The notes: a model not told the origin generated them from the sequence alone. Positions 35,416 through 42,892 are shown, counted from the stretch's first letter. The stretch: DNA of 64,000 bases from Mycobacterium sp. E2733 (GCF_001667585.1 NZ_LZJZ01000012.1:213147-277146); one strand, 5' to 3'. Numbers and translations: made by a program.

Positions 35416-36015
35416 CTAGTTGTATTCGTCGAATGGGCTCGAGCCTTGGCCACGCCAGCGCGGCCACTCCGCGCCGGCAGCTACCGGTAGTTCGCCGACG
35501 CGGGTGGTTGGTTTCTTGTCCAGGCCCGTCCCGTCCCTTTCGGTTGGCGATTCGCTTTTGCTTTCGGTTAGCGAACGGGTTTCTGACACATCGGAACCGA
35601 TGCGGACAGAAACCGATTCGCTTCTGCGTTCGGTTAGCGATTCGGTTAGCGAATGGATTTTTGTTGAACGCTTCCGGGGTCGACGCTCGCGCGGTGGACC
35701 CTTGGGACGTCCGCCCCTTTGCCCGTTCTTCTGGTTGGCGTCCTGCTGGGCCAGGACAGCATCGCGGGTCCGCTGATACACCGCGTGATGCACGATCACG
35801 TAGGCGTCGCCGATGTCTCGCCACCAGCCGCACGCCACCAGTTCATCGGCAGCGTCGGGCCGCTTCGCCCACCGTCGTATGTCGCTCTTGGGCAGCCGAC
35901 AGTCCAGGAGCTTCCGATTCGACCACACCAGCCCTTCGCTATGGAGCCGGTAGGCAGCGTCGGAAAGCTCCCAACAGTCATCGGAGAAGTCGTCGGAGAG
36001 TTTCGTCCAGGTCAT
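35416..36015 (-). CDS. Putative replication protein of the element
   Basis: 199 aa. The N-terminal 85 residues (MTWTKLSDDFSDDCWELSDA onward, RLPKSDIRRWAKRPDAADEL) look like a winged-helix replisome-organiser domain found in mycobacterial prophage-like elements; I recall the start motif but cannot name a family with certainty. A basic hinge (RRPRKRSTKIHS) leads to a low-complexity Ser/Thr/Glu tail (SLTESLTERRSESVS) encoded by iteron-like DNA repeats. Its ATG overlaps the stop of a 32-aa ORF by 4 nt. The location after int and xis and before HNH and capsid fits early replication genes. Confidence 0.6.
   Translation of the reverse strand: MTWTKLSDDFSDDCWELSDAAYRLHSEGLVWSNRKLLDCRLPKSDIRRWAKRPDAADELVACGWWRDIGDAYVIVHHAVYQRTRDAVLAQQDANQKNGQRGGRPKGPPRERRPRKRSTKIHSLTESLTERRSESVSVRIGSDVSETRSLTESKSESPTERDGTGLDKKPTTRVGELPVAAGAEWPRWRGQGSSPFDEYN
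35539..35652. repeat. Iteron-like repeats inside the putative replication gene
   Basis: TTCGGTTAGCGA occurs at 35563-35574, 35629-35640 and 35641-35652, with a one-mismatch copy (TTCGGTTGGCGA) at 35539-35550. A larger 26-bp unit, starting GATTCGCTT and ending with the core, is repeated at 35549-35574 and 35615-35640 with 24 of 26 matches. The repeats encode the SLTE-type tail. The layout resembles phage lambda, whose origin iterons lie within the O initiator gene. Confidence 0.65.
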
Positions 36016-36110
36016 GGCTGCCCACCCAGCACTTCGGTGTGGTCGTTGTCGATCAGGCCGAGATCATCGAGTGCGTCCCGGTCTTCCTGGATGACATGCG
36101 GGTGGCTCAT
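36012..36110 (-). CDS. 32-aa ORF coupled to the replication-type gene
   Basis: ATG 36110 opens a short frame (MSHPHVIQEDRDALDDLGLI and so on) whose TGA overlaps the ATG of the next gene (ATGA at 36012-36015). Size and overlap suggest a coupled leader or tiny early protein. It is acidic with no recognised domain, and its own ribosome site is weak. Too short to be sure. Confidence 0.5.
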   Translation of the reverse strand: MSHPHVIQEDRDALDDLGLIDNDHTEVLGGQP

Positions 36111-36153
36111 CGAAGTTGAGAGGAGGCAACGCTGTGGCCCGCGTTGCGCGCTC

Positions 36154-36414
36154 TCAACTCGTTTTCCGGGCCGCATGGTGCGGTCCTTCGGGCGTCAGTA
36201 GCTTTAACAGGTCTTCGCGCCGGATGCGAATGCAGCGCGGCCCAAAGCGCACGGCAGGCAAGGTACCGTCCTGGACGCGACGGTAAATGGTTTTCACGTC
36301 CACGCCGCCGAATTCGGCAGCCTGTTTGGGACCCAGCATCGGGGGCAAAAGCCCCTCTGTGGTTGTTTGGTTGGTCTTCATGGTCGCTGAGTACACATCA
36401 GCCTTCCGCGCCAT
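36154..36414 (-). CDS. Excisionase-type HTH protein
   Basis: 86 aa from ATG 36414; ATG 36381 (MKTNQTTTEG) is an alternative. The central part is the HTH_17/MerR-like fold of mycobacterial excisionases: MLGPKQAAEFGGVDVKTIYR, RVQDGTLPAVRFG, then IRIRREDLLKLL. It lies directly downstream of the integrase gene (72-bp gap) on the same strand. It probably directs excision and may regulate the early genes. Confidence 0.85.
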   Translation of the reverse strand: MARKADVYSATMKTNQTTTEGLLPPMLGPKQAAEFGGVDVKTIYRRVQDGTLPAVRFGPRCIRIRREDLLKLLTPEGPHHAARKTS

Positions 36415-36486
36415 GGTGGGACACCATCCGCGCCCTGGCGTGTCTCCTGGGGAGCTCAGGGTAAACGCGCTACACGCGCGTATTTG

Positions 36487-37590
36487 TTACGCGCCAGCAA
36501 GTTTGGACAGACGCTCCGCGATCTCGGCGTCTCTGCCTTCAGCGACATGCTGGTAGCGCAGCGCCATCTGCGGGGTGGTATGACCCAGCCGGTGCATTAA
36601 TTCCGCTGTGGTTGCACCGGATTGGGCTGCCAGGACGGCACCGACGTGGCGTAGGTCATGGACGCGCAGGGTGGGCTTGCCGATCTTAGCGCGGGCCTTC
36701 TCCCAATGGGTGCGGTAGCGGTCGGCGCGAAGATGGGTTCCGTCGTCGTCAGGAAACAGCAGCGAGTCAGCCGCACGGCCCACGTAATTCTTCAAGTGCG
36801 CCTTAATGATTGGGCGAATATGGGGTGGTACTGCTACGTCGCGAACTCCGGCTGCGGTCTTGGGTTCACCCAGGGAGAACTTACCGTCGCGGTAGGTGAC
36901 CGCCCGCCGAACATGCAGGACGCTGCAGCCGGCGCTTACGTCCGCGCGGCGTAGCTCGCTGGTTTCGCCCCACCGAAGCCCGCACCAGGCGGGCAGGATG
37001 ACGCTGCAGCGCAGCTGTGCGGGCATTTCGGTGGCCAGCTGATCTACCTGGGCTGGGGTGAGGATGTCGATGTTCCTGCGGCGCTTGGTCTGCATGGCGG
37101 ACCGGATGCGGCAAGGGTTGGCGTCAATTACTTCGTCCTGGACGGCGGTGGCGCAGATCGCGTGTAGCAGCGCGTAGGCGTGGGCGTTTTGGGTGGGGTG
37201 GTCCTCCCCCAGTGCGGTGTGCCATTGGCGGATCGCTGCCGGTGTCAGCGTCACCATGACCGCATCACCCAGGGTGGGCAGGATCAGCCGCTCCAACATG
37301 GACTCATACAGCGCGGCGGTACGCGGGCGCAGTGTTCGTTGCTCCATCCACCGCTTCGCGTATGCGCGTAGCGTGATGCCGTCGCTGCGTTCGACCGCGC
37401 CCCACGTGCCCACGTCGATCTTGCGGCGCTCCACGGCCAGCCACGACTCCGCGGCCACGTCGGAGGCAAACGTGTGGGGGGCCTTGTGCAGCTTGCTGTC
37501 GGGGCCGATGTAGGCGGCTTGCCAGCGCCCGGACGGTAGGTGGCGCAGGCGTCCGAAGCGGCGGCGTTTGCGGCGGGTCTTACGTGGCAT
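36487..37590 (-). CDS. Tyrosine recombinase (integrase)
   Basis: 367 aa from ATG 37590 (MPRKTRRKRRRFGRLRHLPS); 30 upstream codons in the frame look non-coding. An arm-type N-terminal domain (about 10-60) and SAM-like core-binding domain (about 70-160) precede the catalytic domain. Active-site residues are the first Arg in WCGLRWGETSEL, HxLR in RVHDLRHVGA, His in MHRLGHTT and Tyr in ALRYQH. The gene sits 151 bp from attR and ends toward the element's interior. It should mediate integration at tRNA-Arg. Confidence 0.93.
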   Translation of the reverse strand: MPRKTRRKRRRFGRLRHLPSGRWQAAYIGPDSKLHKAPHTFASDVAAESWLAVERRKIDVGTWGAVERSDGITLRAYAKRWMEQRTLRPRTAALYESMLERLILPTLGDAVMVTLTPAAIRQWHTALGEDHPTQNAHAYALLHAICATAVQDEVIDANPCRIRSAMQTKRRRNIDILTPAQVDQLATEMPAQLRCSVILPAWCGLRWGETSELRRADVSAGCSVLHVRRAVTYRDGKFSLGEPKTAAGVRDVAVPPHIRPIIKAHLKNYVGRAADSLLFPDDDGTHLRADRYRTHWEKARAKIGKPTLRVHDLRHVGAVLAAQSGATTAELMHRLGHTTPQMALRYQHVAEGRDAEIAERLSKLAGA

Positions 37591-37741
37591 CCTGGGAACC
37601 TTCCGTGCAACCAACGTGACAATAAGACTGTACTTCTGTGTCCCACAATGTCTATTACTGCCGGTTGGCGGAGGCACCAAAATGCCAGCTCAAGCCGCTA
37701 AAATTCCGGGTCAGCCAACTCAGCCACGTCGTAGGGGCTAA

Positions 37742-37766
37742 CAGGTTCGAATCCTGCCGGGGGCAC
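37742..37766 (+). repeat. attR core (25-bp direct repeat, right copy)
   Basis: An exact copy of 28005-28029, the 3' 25 bp of tRNA-Arg. It lacks the 5' two thirds of the tRNA gene, so it is the displaced attachment-site copy marking the right end of the element, 151 bp from the integrase start. Confidence 0.95.
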
Positions 37767-38106
37767 CGCGTCTATCAGGCAAAACCGTCTATAAAGATCA
37801 ATGCCCTGCGTGTCTGCGCAGTTGGTATATCCCTGCGTGTAGTGGCCGGGGCCGTGGCCGGGGCCGCTGCGTCGGTCAGTACACGCTTTCGCCGTTGTGC
37901 GTGGTCGCCCGGACGTTGCAACGCCGCCGATAGTGACGGGCGCGAAGGGTGAGCCCGTGCGGGGCGCTGGTAGGGGTCGGCGACAGTCGCGGGGTTGCCG
38001 GTGCAAGAAATTCTTCGGAAAAGCTGTCTCTGCTAGCGGGTTCGAACGCTCCTACCTGTGAGCGCGGGCCATCCGGGTCCCGCCCTACGAAGGTACGGAG
38101 CACAGC
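37767..38106. other. 340-bp noncoding stretch outside attR
   Basis: No convincing gene. GTGGCCGGGGCC is repeated directly at about 37842-37865. At 38008-38026 AAATTCTTCGGAAAAGCTG closely matches a sequence inside the element (32777-32797). The stretch leads into a truncated alpha-oxoamine synthase domain, so it is probably decayed DNA. Confidence 0.5.
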
Positions 38107-38496
38107 ATGAACACCAACCACAGCCTCGACGTGATCGCACCTGTGGCGTCAAGAACGAGGGCCACCGGGCGCCCTGCGCTGGTCGAACATCTGCGCCGGT
38201 TGCACGCGAACACCGCACTCTTCCTGTGCCTGGCCCGAGAAGCCGGCATCGACACCGTCGACAGCGCGGGCGCCCCGATGATCTGGTGCATCGTCGGCAG
38301 CTCGAGCAAGGCGCTGGAACTGTCCGACGCTCTGATGCGGCGCGGCATCAATGCCGACTTGATCGTTTTTCCCGTTGTGCCGGAGGACAAAGCGGGTTTG
38401 CGATTCTTTGTAACCAGCTGCCACTCATCCGAACAGATCCGGTTCATGGTCACGGCGCTGGCCGAGGAGCTGGAGCTTCTGAACGCAGCCGGCTAG
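38107..38496 (+). pseudogene. C-terminal fragment of an alpha-oxoamine synthase (BioF-like)
   Basis: 129 codons. From about residue 30 the product matches the C-terminal small domain of PLP-dependent alpha-oxoamine synthases: LHANTALFLCLAREAGIDT, IVGSSSKALELSDALMRRGI, then LRFFVTSCHSSEQIRFMV. The large domain with the PLP lysine is absent, and an in-frame TGA precedes the ATG at 38059, so it cannot be catalytic. The first 30 residues look unrelated. A GGAG ribosome site lies 10 nt upstream, so it might still be translated. A type II thioesterase follows, suggesting the remains of a PKS/NRPS-type cluster. Confidence 0.6.
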
Positions 38497-38612
38497 GCCC
38501 GGCTTGGTAAGCGCGCCGCCGATGCATGCGGCCACAAGATTCCCCAAGCATGACCCAGGGGCTTGCCAAACGTCGATTTCGGTGAGCCGCGACGAGAAAG
38601 GCGACTGACGCC

Positions 38613-39293
38613 GTGAAGTTGTTCTGCTTTCACCATGCCGGGAGCGGCGGGCTGGCATTCAACGCCTGGGATAAGGCGCTGAGGCCGGCCGTCGAGGTGA
38701 TCCCAGTCGAGGTCGCCAACCGGCAGCGCTTCACCACGCTAAGGCAACTCGTCGACTCGGTGAACCATCAGCTGCTGGCCACCCTTGACCAACCGCATAT
38801 GTTTTTCGGCCACAGTTTCGGCGCCCTGCTCGCATACCGATTGGCGTGCCTGCGCGCGGCGCAAGGCGCTCCGCTGCCAAGGGCGGTATTCCTGTCCGCG
38901 TACGCCCCACCGCACCTTCCGCCGCCACTCCATGTCATAGATCTACTCGACGACCACCAGCTCGCGACTCTCCTGTCCGACTTGGGCGGGCTGCCTTCGC
39001 AACTAACGCGATGGCCCACTTTGCACGAGCGAGCCGTCACTGCCACTCGACACGACTTGCGGCTGTGTATGACAGACGAGGAAGACGACACAGCGGAACT
39101 GTCCTGCCCGATTCATGTCTTCGGTGGCAGCGAGGACCCGCTTGTGAGTGAATCCGACTTGTACGAATGGCGTTCGCGGACAACGGCGGACTTCTCTGTG
39201 CAGATGCTTCGAGGCGGCCACTTCTATCTTCGTGATCGGCAGCCGCTGTTTAAGACCCTGCGTCCGCTGATGTCGACGATCGCGGCAGCATAG
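38613..39293 (+). CDS. Type II thioesterase (TesA/GrsT family)
   Basis: 226 aa from GTG 38613. An alpha/beta hydrolase with nucleophile motif MFFGHSFGALLAYRL, N-terminal LFCFHHAGSGGLAFNAW, an acid in HVFGGSEDPLVSESDL and the catalytic His in MLRGGHFYLRD. Type II thioesterases clear mis-primed acyl groups from PKS or NRPS carrier proteins. No PKS or NRPS gene is present in the window, only the truncated oxoamine synthase domain upstream. It could be an orphan or serve a distant cluster such as mycobactin or PDIM synthesis. Confidence 0.82.
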   Translation: MKLFCFHHAGSGGLAFNAWDKALRPAVEVIPVEVANRQRFTTLRQLVDSVNHQLLATLDQPHMFFGHSFGALLAYRLACLRAAQGAPLPRAVFLSAYAPPHLPPPLHVIDLLDDHQLATLLSDLGGLPSQLTRWPTLHERAVTATRHDLRLCMTDEEDDTAELSCPIHVFGGSEDPLVSESDLYEWRSRTTADFSVQMLRGGHFYLRDRQPLFKTLRPLMSTIAAA

Positions 39294-39439
39294 CAACGCG
39301 GCGAACAACGCCAACTCGCGCAACGCTTGGGCGAACCCGACGACTATCCGACGCGCGCACCCGGCATTATGCTTCTGACCTGCGTATATGTCGCTCAATC
39401 CCGCAGTTATCGTTCCTGCCGGCTTCGAGCGCACTTGCA

Positions 39440-39763
39440 CTAGACCAGGCGTATCGCCTCGCGCAGGGTTGGCTCGACAAATTCAGTCAGGTACGGAGCG
39501 TGCGAGTGGTCCCACCGCTGCCACGGTCTTTGTGCAGACGGGTGATAGAACGCGCAGACAAGCGTCCGCACTTCTCCCAAGTAGCCTTCATACAGGTATG
39601 GGTAATCGGCAAATTTGCGAACGTCGGTTAGAAAAGTGTTAGTCCACCCCGCCGCCTTCTCACCCTGAAGGATCAGAATTGTGGGTTGGAGGATCTTGAG
39701 CGTCGCCAGAAAGTGCTCGCGACAAGTGTCTAGCGCGTAACAGCTACGCACAGCACTACCCAA
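39440..39763 (-). pseudogene. C-terminal fragment of a uracil-DNA glycosylase-like protein
   Basis: 107 codons opened only by a TTG at 39763, with an in-frame stop five codons upstream. The product reads LKILQPTILILQGEKAA, then TLVCAFYHPSAQRPW, resembling the C-terminal half of UDG-superfamily proteins with the HPS motif. The N-terminal catalytic motif is missing. It is probably a remnant; a short intact protein of unknown role is possible. Flanking stretches (39294-39439 and 39764-39994) hold no gene I can support and are relatively AT-rich. Confidence 0.4.
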
Positions 39764-39994
39764 GCTCGCCAGAAGCTACTCTCTGGCCGAATCGGTGTTC
39801 GATTCTGTTGGTTCGTCCGCTACAACAACCAGTTGGTATCAAATGGTGCGTTCGATTCGGGTTTAACCCTAAAAATGCCAATGGTTTTCGCGTACCTACG
39901 CTAATCAGTGCGCAATCGGCGTTTCACGATGCCGCAATTTCGCGGCTGCCGGGGCCCCTTACGAGCGTCGTCCGGGGCAGGTTAGATCTCCAGC

Positions 39995-40759
39995 ATGGGC
40001 GAACGTGTCACGTTCCAGGGTTCCACGGGCGCGACTCTGGCCGGGGTCATTGAGGTGCCGGAGGGGGCGGTGCGCGGCTGGGGCGTGTTCGCGCACGGCT
40101 TCACGCTCGGTAAGGACTCGCCGGCCGCGGCGAGAATCTGCAAGCAACTGGCCTCCGACGGCATCGGCATGCTGCGCTTCGACGCACTGGGTCTCGGTGG
40201 CTCGGAGGGCGACTGGGGGGACGGGTCGTTCACGGTCAAGGTCGACGACATCGCCAAGGCATGCGAATTCATGACGGACCGCGGAACCCCGGCCGAGATC
40301 CTGATCGGGCACTCGTGGGGCGGCGCGGCGGTGCTCGCCGCGGCCCGACAGTGCCAGGGTGTGCAGTCGGTCGTCACCGTTGCCGCACCCGTCGACCCGA
40401 GCCACGTCGAGAAGCATTACGACGCAGTCGTCGACCGTTGCTTAGCAGAGGGCAGCGCCGAGTGGATGGTCGGTGGACGCACGCTGACCCTCAAACGGGC
40501 ATTCGTCGAGGACGTCCGCGCAGCCCATCTGCGCGACAAGATCAAGGGCTTGCGCCTGCCGCTGTTGATTCTGCACTCGCCCACCGATAACACGGTCGGC
40601 ATCGCGAACGCGAGCGAGATCTTCCGCTTGGCCCGTCACCCTCGGAGTTTCGTTTCACTCGAGGGTTCGGATCACTTCCTGACCGCTCGGGGCCAAGCTC
40701 ATCGCGCCGGGCGAATCATCGGCGCCTGGGCCGACGCATACCTCGGCGATAGGGTTTGA
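39995..40759 (+). CDS. Alpha/beta hydrolase
   Basis: 254 aa. A serine-hydrolase fold with oxyanion region GVFAHGFTLGKDSPAA, nucleophile elbow ILIGHSWGGAAVLAAA, acid in LILHSPTDNTVGI and His in LEGSDHFLTARG. It resembles the hydrolase domain found alone or fused to OsmC-like proteins. The substrate is unknown and no signal peptide is visible. It is convergent with the next gene, with a hairpin between them. Confidence 0.85.
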   Translation: MGERVTFQGSTGATLAGVIEVPEGAVRGWGVFAHGFTLGKDSPAAARICKQLASDGIGMLRFDALGLGGSEGDWGDGSFTVKVDDIAKACEFMTDRGTPAEILIGHSWGGAAVLAAARQCQGVQSVVTVAAPVDPSHVEKHYDAVVDRCLAEGSAEWMVGGRTLTLKRAFVEDVRAAHLRDKIKGLRLPLLILHSPTDNTVGIANASEIFRLARHPRSFVSLEGSDHFLTARGQAHRAGRIIGAWADAYLGDRV

Positions 40760-40760
40760 C

Positions 40761-40791
40761 CCCAGATCGCCTGTCCGACAGGAGAACTGGG
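40761..40791. terminator. Bidirectional hairpin between convergent genes
   Basis: CCCAG (40761-40765) pairs with CTGGG (40787-40791), and CCTGT (40770-40774) with ACAGG (40778-40782), giving a two-part stem between the stops at 40759 and 40798. There is no T tail. Its position between convergent stops supports a shared terminator. Confidence 0.45.
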
Positions 40792-40797
40792 CTTATG

Positions 40798-41298
40798 TCA
40801 ACTCCGCGCCAGGACGAACGCCTCGATGTGGCGCTTGCCCGCCCGCACTTCGTACTTCCGCCAGCCGGGGTACAGCTCAAGGCCCTTCGCCCAGATCTCG
40901 TCGCGCTCGCCCGGCGTGGCGAGCCGTGCGTTCGCATGCCAGGTGTCGCGGCCGATCGTGACGGTAGCCTCCGGGTGCGCCTTGAGGTTGTGGTACCAGG
41001 CCGGATGCTTGGCGCCGCCGAAGTTCGACGCGATTAAAGCCAAGCCATCCGGATGCGGGATTCCGTACACGGCGACCGTGCGGTGCTCACCGGATTTGGC
41101 GCCGGTGGTGGTGAGCATCACGACAGGGATGCCGGTCGCGAGGCCGGCGAAGCTGCTCCTGCCGCCCGTGACCTTGGTGATGAGTCGGTCGAGGTGGTGC
41201 GCCGTTGGGCGAAGAAGCGCCACACCGATTGGCGTGGACGCGAAACGACGCATGGTCCGGTGGAACGCATTGGCATCGCCGAAGGATTGGCCGGGCAT
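40798..41298 (-). CDS. F420H2-dependent DDN-type nitroreductase/quinone reductase family protein
   Basis: 166 aa with the split-barrel FDOR-A/DDN pattern: VVMLTTTGAKSGEHRTVAVY, LALIASNFGGAKHPAWYHNL, then HPEATVTIGRDTW and the C-terminal YPGWRKYEVRAGKR. Family members use F420H2 to reduce quinones or nitro compounds; in M. tuberculosis the Ddn member activates pretomanid. Which substrate this paralogue uses cannot be read from sequence. It is convergent with the hydrolase gene. Confidence 0.88.
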   Translation of the reverse strand: MPGQSFGDANAFHRTMRRFASTPIGVALLRPTAHHLDRLITKVTGGRSSFAGLATGIPVVMLTTTGAKSGEHRTVAVYGIPHPDGLALIASNFGGAKHPAWYHNLKAHPEATVTIGRDTWHANARLATPGERDEIWAKGLELYPGWRKYEVRAGKRHIEAFVLARS

Positions 41299-41405
41299 GG
41301 TGTCATTGTGACCCGACCTCGGGCGGCATAGGGCCTATTCGCCCGAGCTAAATATCCGGATGAAAACCCGCCACAGACGTCGCTTACGGCACTAAGCTGC
41401 TGGTC

Positions 41406-42092
41406 GTGGGCAAGAACGTGTTAGCCAACGGCCGGGGCCGCTGGCTGGCAATCGCAGCCTCGTTCGCGCTTGCGGCCGGCATGGTCTACGCCCAAGACAC
41501 AAAGCCGCGATGCTGCGCGCCGAACGCGGTGGCGGCAGCCCCCACCACCGCGGCCGCCGCGTCGGTCAACACCGCCGCCCCGCCCAACACCCCGCACACC
41601 GCCAGCCCCGCGGAAGTGGAGATGTTGGCCGCCAGCGCGCCTGCCGCCGCCCAGCAATTCCAGGTGGCGTTGCCCCGCGGCCTCGCGTCGGAGGACAGGC
41701 TGCAGGTCAAGACCATCTGGGCCGAGCGTGCCATCAGCGTGCTGTTTCCGCAGATCAAGACCATCTTTGGGTACCGGGAAGACCCCCTACCCTGGCACCC
41801 CAACGGGCTGGCGATCGACGTGATGATCCCGAACCACAACAGCCCCGAGGGCATCGACCTCGGCAACCAGATCGCCGGGTACGCCCTGGCCAATGCGAAG
41901 CGGTGGGGAATCAACCACGTGATCTGGCGGCAGAAGATCTACCCTGGCGTCGGCGGGGGCAGTTGGACCGCCGACCTTGGCTCGGAAACCCTCAACCACT
42001 ACGACCACGTGCATATCGCCACCAACGGTGGCGGGTACCCGACCGGGCACGAGGTCTACTACATCGCCTCGATGGCGCCCGCTCCGCAATGA
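41406..42092 (+). CDS. Exported protein with an M15-peptidase-like C-terminal domain
   Basis: 228 aa from GTG 41406. A signal peptide (WLAIAASFALAAGMVYAQ) leads to an Ala/Thr/Pro-rich linker (about 40-85) and a C-terminal domain with WHPNGLAIDVMIP and NHYDHVHIATNG. The H-x6-D and H-x-H pattern resembles LAS/M15 zinc peptidases and the related domain common in actinobacterial cell-wall proteins, so a peptidoglycan role is plausible. Whether it is catalytically active is unknown. A homologous type is frequent in mycobacteria. Confidence 0.75.
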   Translation: MGKNVLANGRGRWLAIAASFALAAGMVYAQDTKPRCCAPNAVAAAPTTAAAASVNTAAPPNTPHTASPAEVEMLAASAPAAAQQFQVALPRGLASEDRLQVKTIWAERAISVLFPQIKTIFGYREDPLPWHPNGLAIDVMIPNHNSPEGIDLGNQIAGYALANAKRWGINHVIWRQKIYPGVGGGSWTADLGSETLNHYDHVHIATNGGGYPTGHEVYYIASMAPAPQ

Positions 42093-42115
42093 CTGCTGTT
42101 GGGTGACAGCGAGCT

Positions 42116-42640
42116 TCACTCCGACCCGGCGGGAAACGCCGCCACGGGCATTTCGACGGTTCCCCGGCACGGGCCGCCGTTGATGTCGGTATGCCAGGCG
42201 CCGCGCAACGATCCGTCCTCCTGCGGCGTGTAGAAGGCCCACGACCGTGCGGGCGCCCACACCTTGGGGACGCCTTCGCCCATGTAGCAATCCCATTGGA
42301 AGTCGAAGTGCTCAAACCAGCGGGTGCCGTCCCAGGTGTAGTGAGACGGCCGGGGCAGCGTCGGGTTCTCGGGCGGGGGGCCGTTGGTCGCGGTGGCCAC
42401 GCACTTGCCTGACGAGCAGGCAGTGACGAACACGTAGTCGGCGCTGAACGTCGGCTCGGACTGACTGGCCGCGGCGCTGGTGCCGGACTTGCCCGCGGCA
42501 TACCTCACCAGCGAATACTTCCCGTTCCACGACGGGGTCGCCGCGTGCACCGAAGCCGCGGTCATCGCGATCACTGCGGCCGCGATGGCACCGAGCGGCA
42601 CAGCCCCGCCGAACCGCCATCCCGGAGACATCAGATCCAT
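42116..42640 (-). CDS. Conserved mycobacterial exported protein
   Basis: 174 aa with an N-terminal signal-anchor or signal peptide (AVPLGAIAAAVIAMTAASVHAA, about residues 13-34). The mature part has Cys pairs in VTACSSGKCVA and in QWDCYMG / GGPCRGT. It is rich in Trp and Tyr (HYTWDGTRWFEHFDFQWD), like a family of exported proteins seen across mycobacteria. The function is unknown. It is convergent with the previous gene, with a 23-bp gap. Confidence 0.75.
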   Translation of the reverse strand: MDLMSPGWRFGGAVPLGAIAAAVIAMTAASVHAATPSWNGKYSLVRYAAGKSGTSAAASQSEPTFSADYVFVTACSSGKCVATATNGPPPENPTLPRPSHYTWDGTRWFEHFDFQWDCYMGEGVPKVWAPARSWAFYTPQEDGSLRGAWHTDINGGPCRGTVEMPVAAFPAGSE

Positions 42641-42770
42641 GGTGGGGGCTCAACGGCGCACCCCGTGCGCCGCCAAGGATTCTTTGAGAAGCCGTTAAGG
42701 CCCCGTGCTGATTCTGTGATCGACGCACCCGCGTTCACCCAGAAATCCACCTCAGCACAAGGAGAACCCG

Positions 42771-42848
42771 ATGTTCCCTCGCCGCTTCACCGCCTCCGTC
42801 GTCGACGCGGCCTCGGTCTACTCCCCGCAGTACGTCACGTCGACCTGA
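42771..42848 (+). CDS. 25-aa small protein or leader peptide
   Basis: ATG 42771 is preceded by a strong ribosome site (AAGGAG, about 7 nt upstream). The frame MFPRRFTASVVDAASVYSPQ plus five residues ends at TGA 42846-42848, and a GC hairpin follows 18 bp later. The unit (leader, strong RBS, short frame, hairpin) looks like an independent small gene. There is no plus-strand gene downstream for it to attenuate; the next gene is convergent. Not recognised. Confidence 0.5.
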   Translation: MFPRRFTASVVDAASVYSPQYVTST

Positions 42849-42866
42849 TACCGACCACCACAGTGC

Positions 42867-42886
42867 GGGGAGCCCGGCGGGCCCCC
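42867..42886. terminator. GC hairpin between the small ORF and the NUDIX gene
   Basis: GGGG-A-GCCC pairs with GGGC-CCCC around GGC (42867-42886), a stem of eight pairs with one bulge, followed by ATTATT on the plus strand. It lies between two convergent stops (42848 and 42893), so it may serve both. Confidence 0.6.
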
Positions 42887-42892
42887 CATTAT

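Larger units (their letters stand above)
28005..37766. mobile_element. Integrated 9.8-kb phage-satellite-like element in tRNA-Arg
   Basis: The element is bounded by perfect 25-bp direct repeats of the tRNA-Arg 3' end. It holds a tyrosine integrase next to the right end, an excisionase-like HTH protein, a probable replication protein with internal iterons, two HNH-like zinc proteins, an HK97-type capsid protein, a toxin-antitoxin operon and small cargo genes. Integrase-side genes are all on the minus strand and cargo genes on the plus strand, converging at about 32.6-33.1 kb. There is no terminase, portal, protease, tail or lysis gene. In size and content it is comparable to phiRv1/phiRv2-type elements of M. 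tuberculosis, though those use serine integrases. Confidence 0.9.

Noticed and set aside
36487..37590. The integrase read as evidence of a complete prophage
   Set aside because: No tail, portal, terminase or lysis genes occur between the att repeats.
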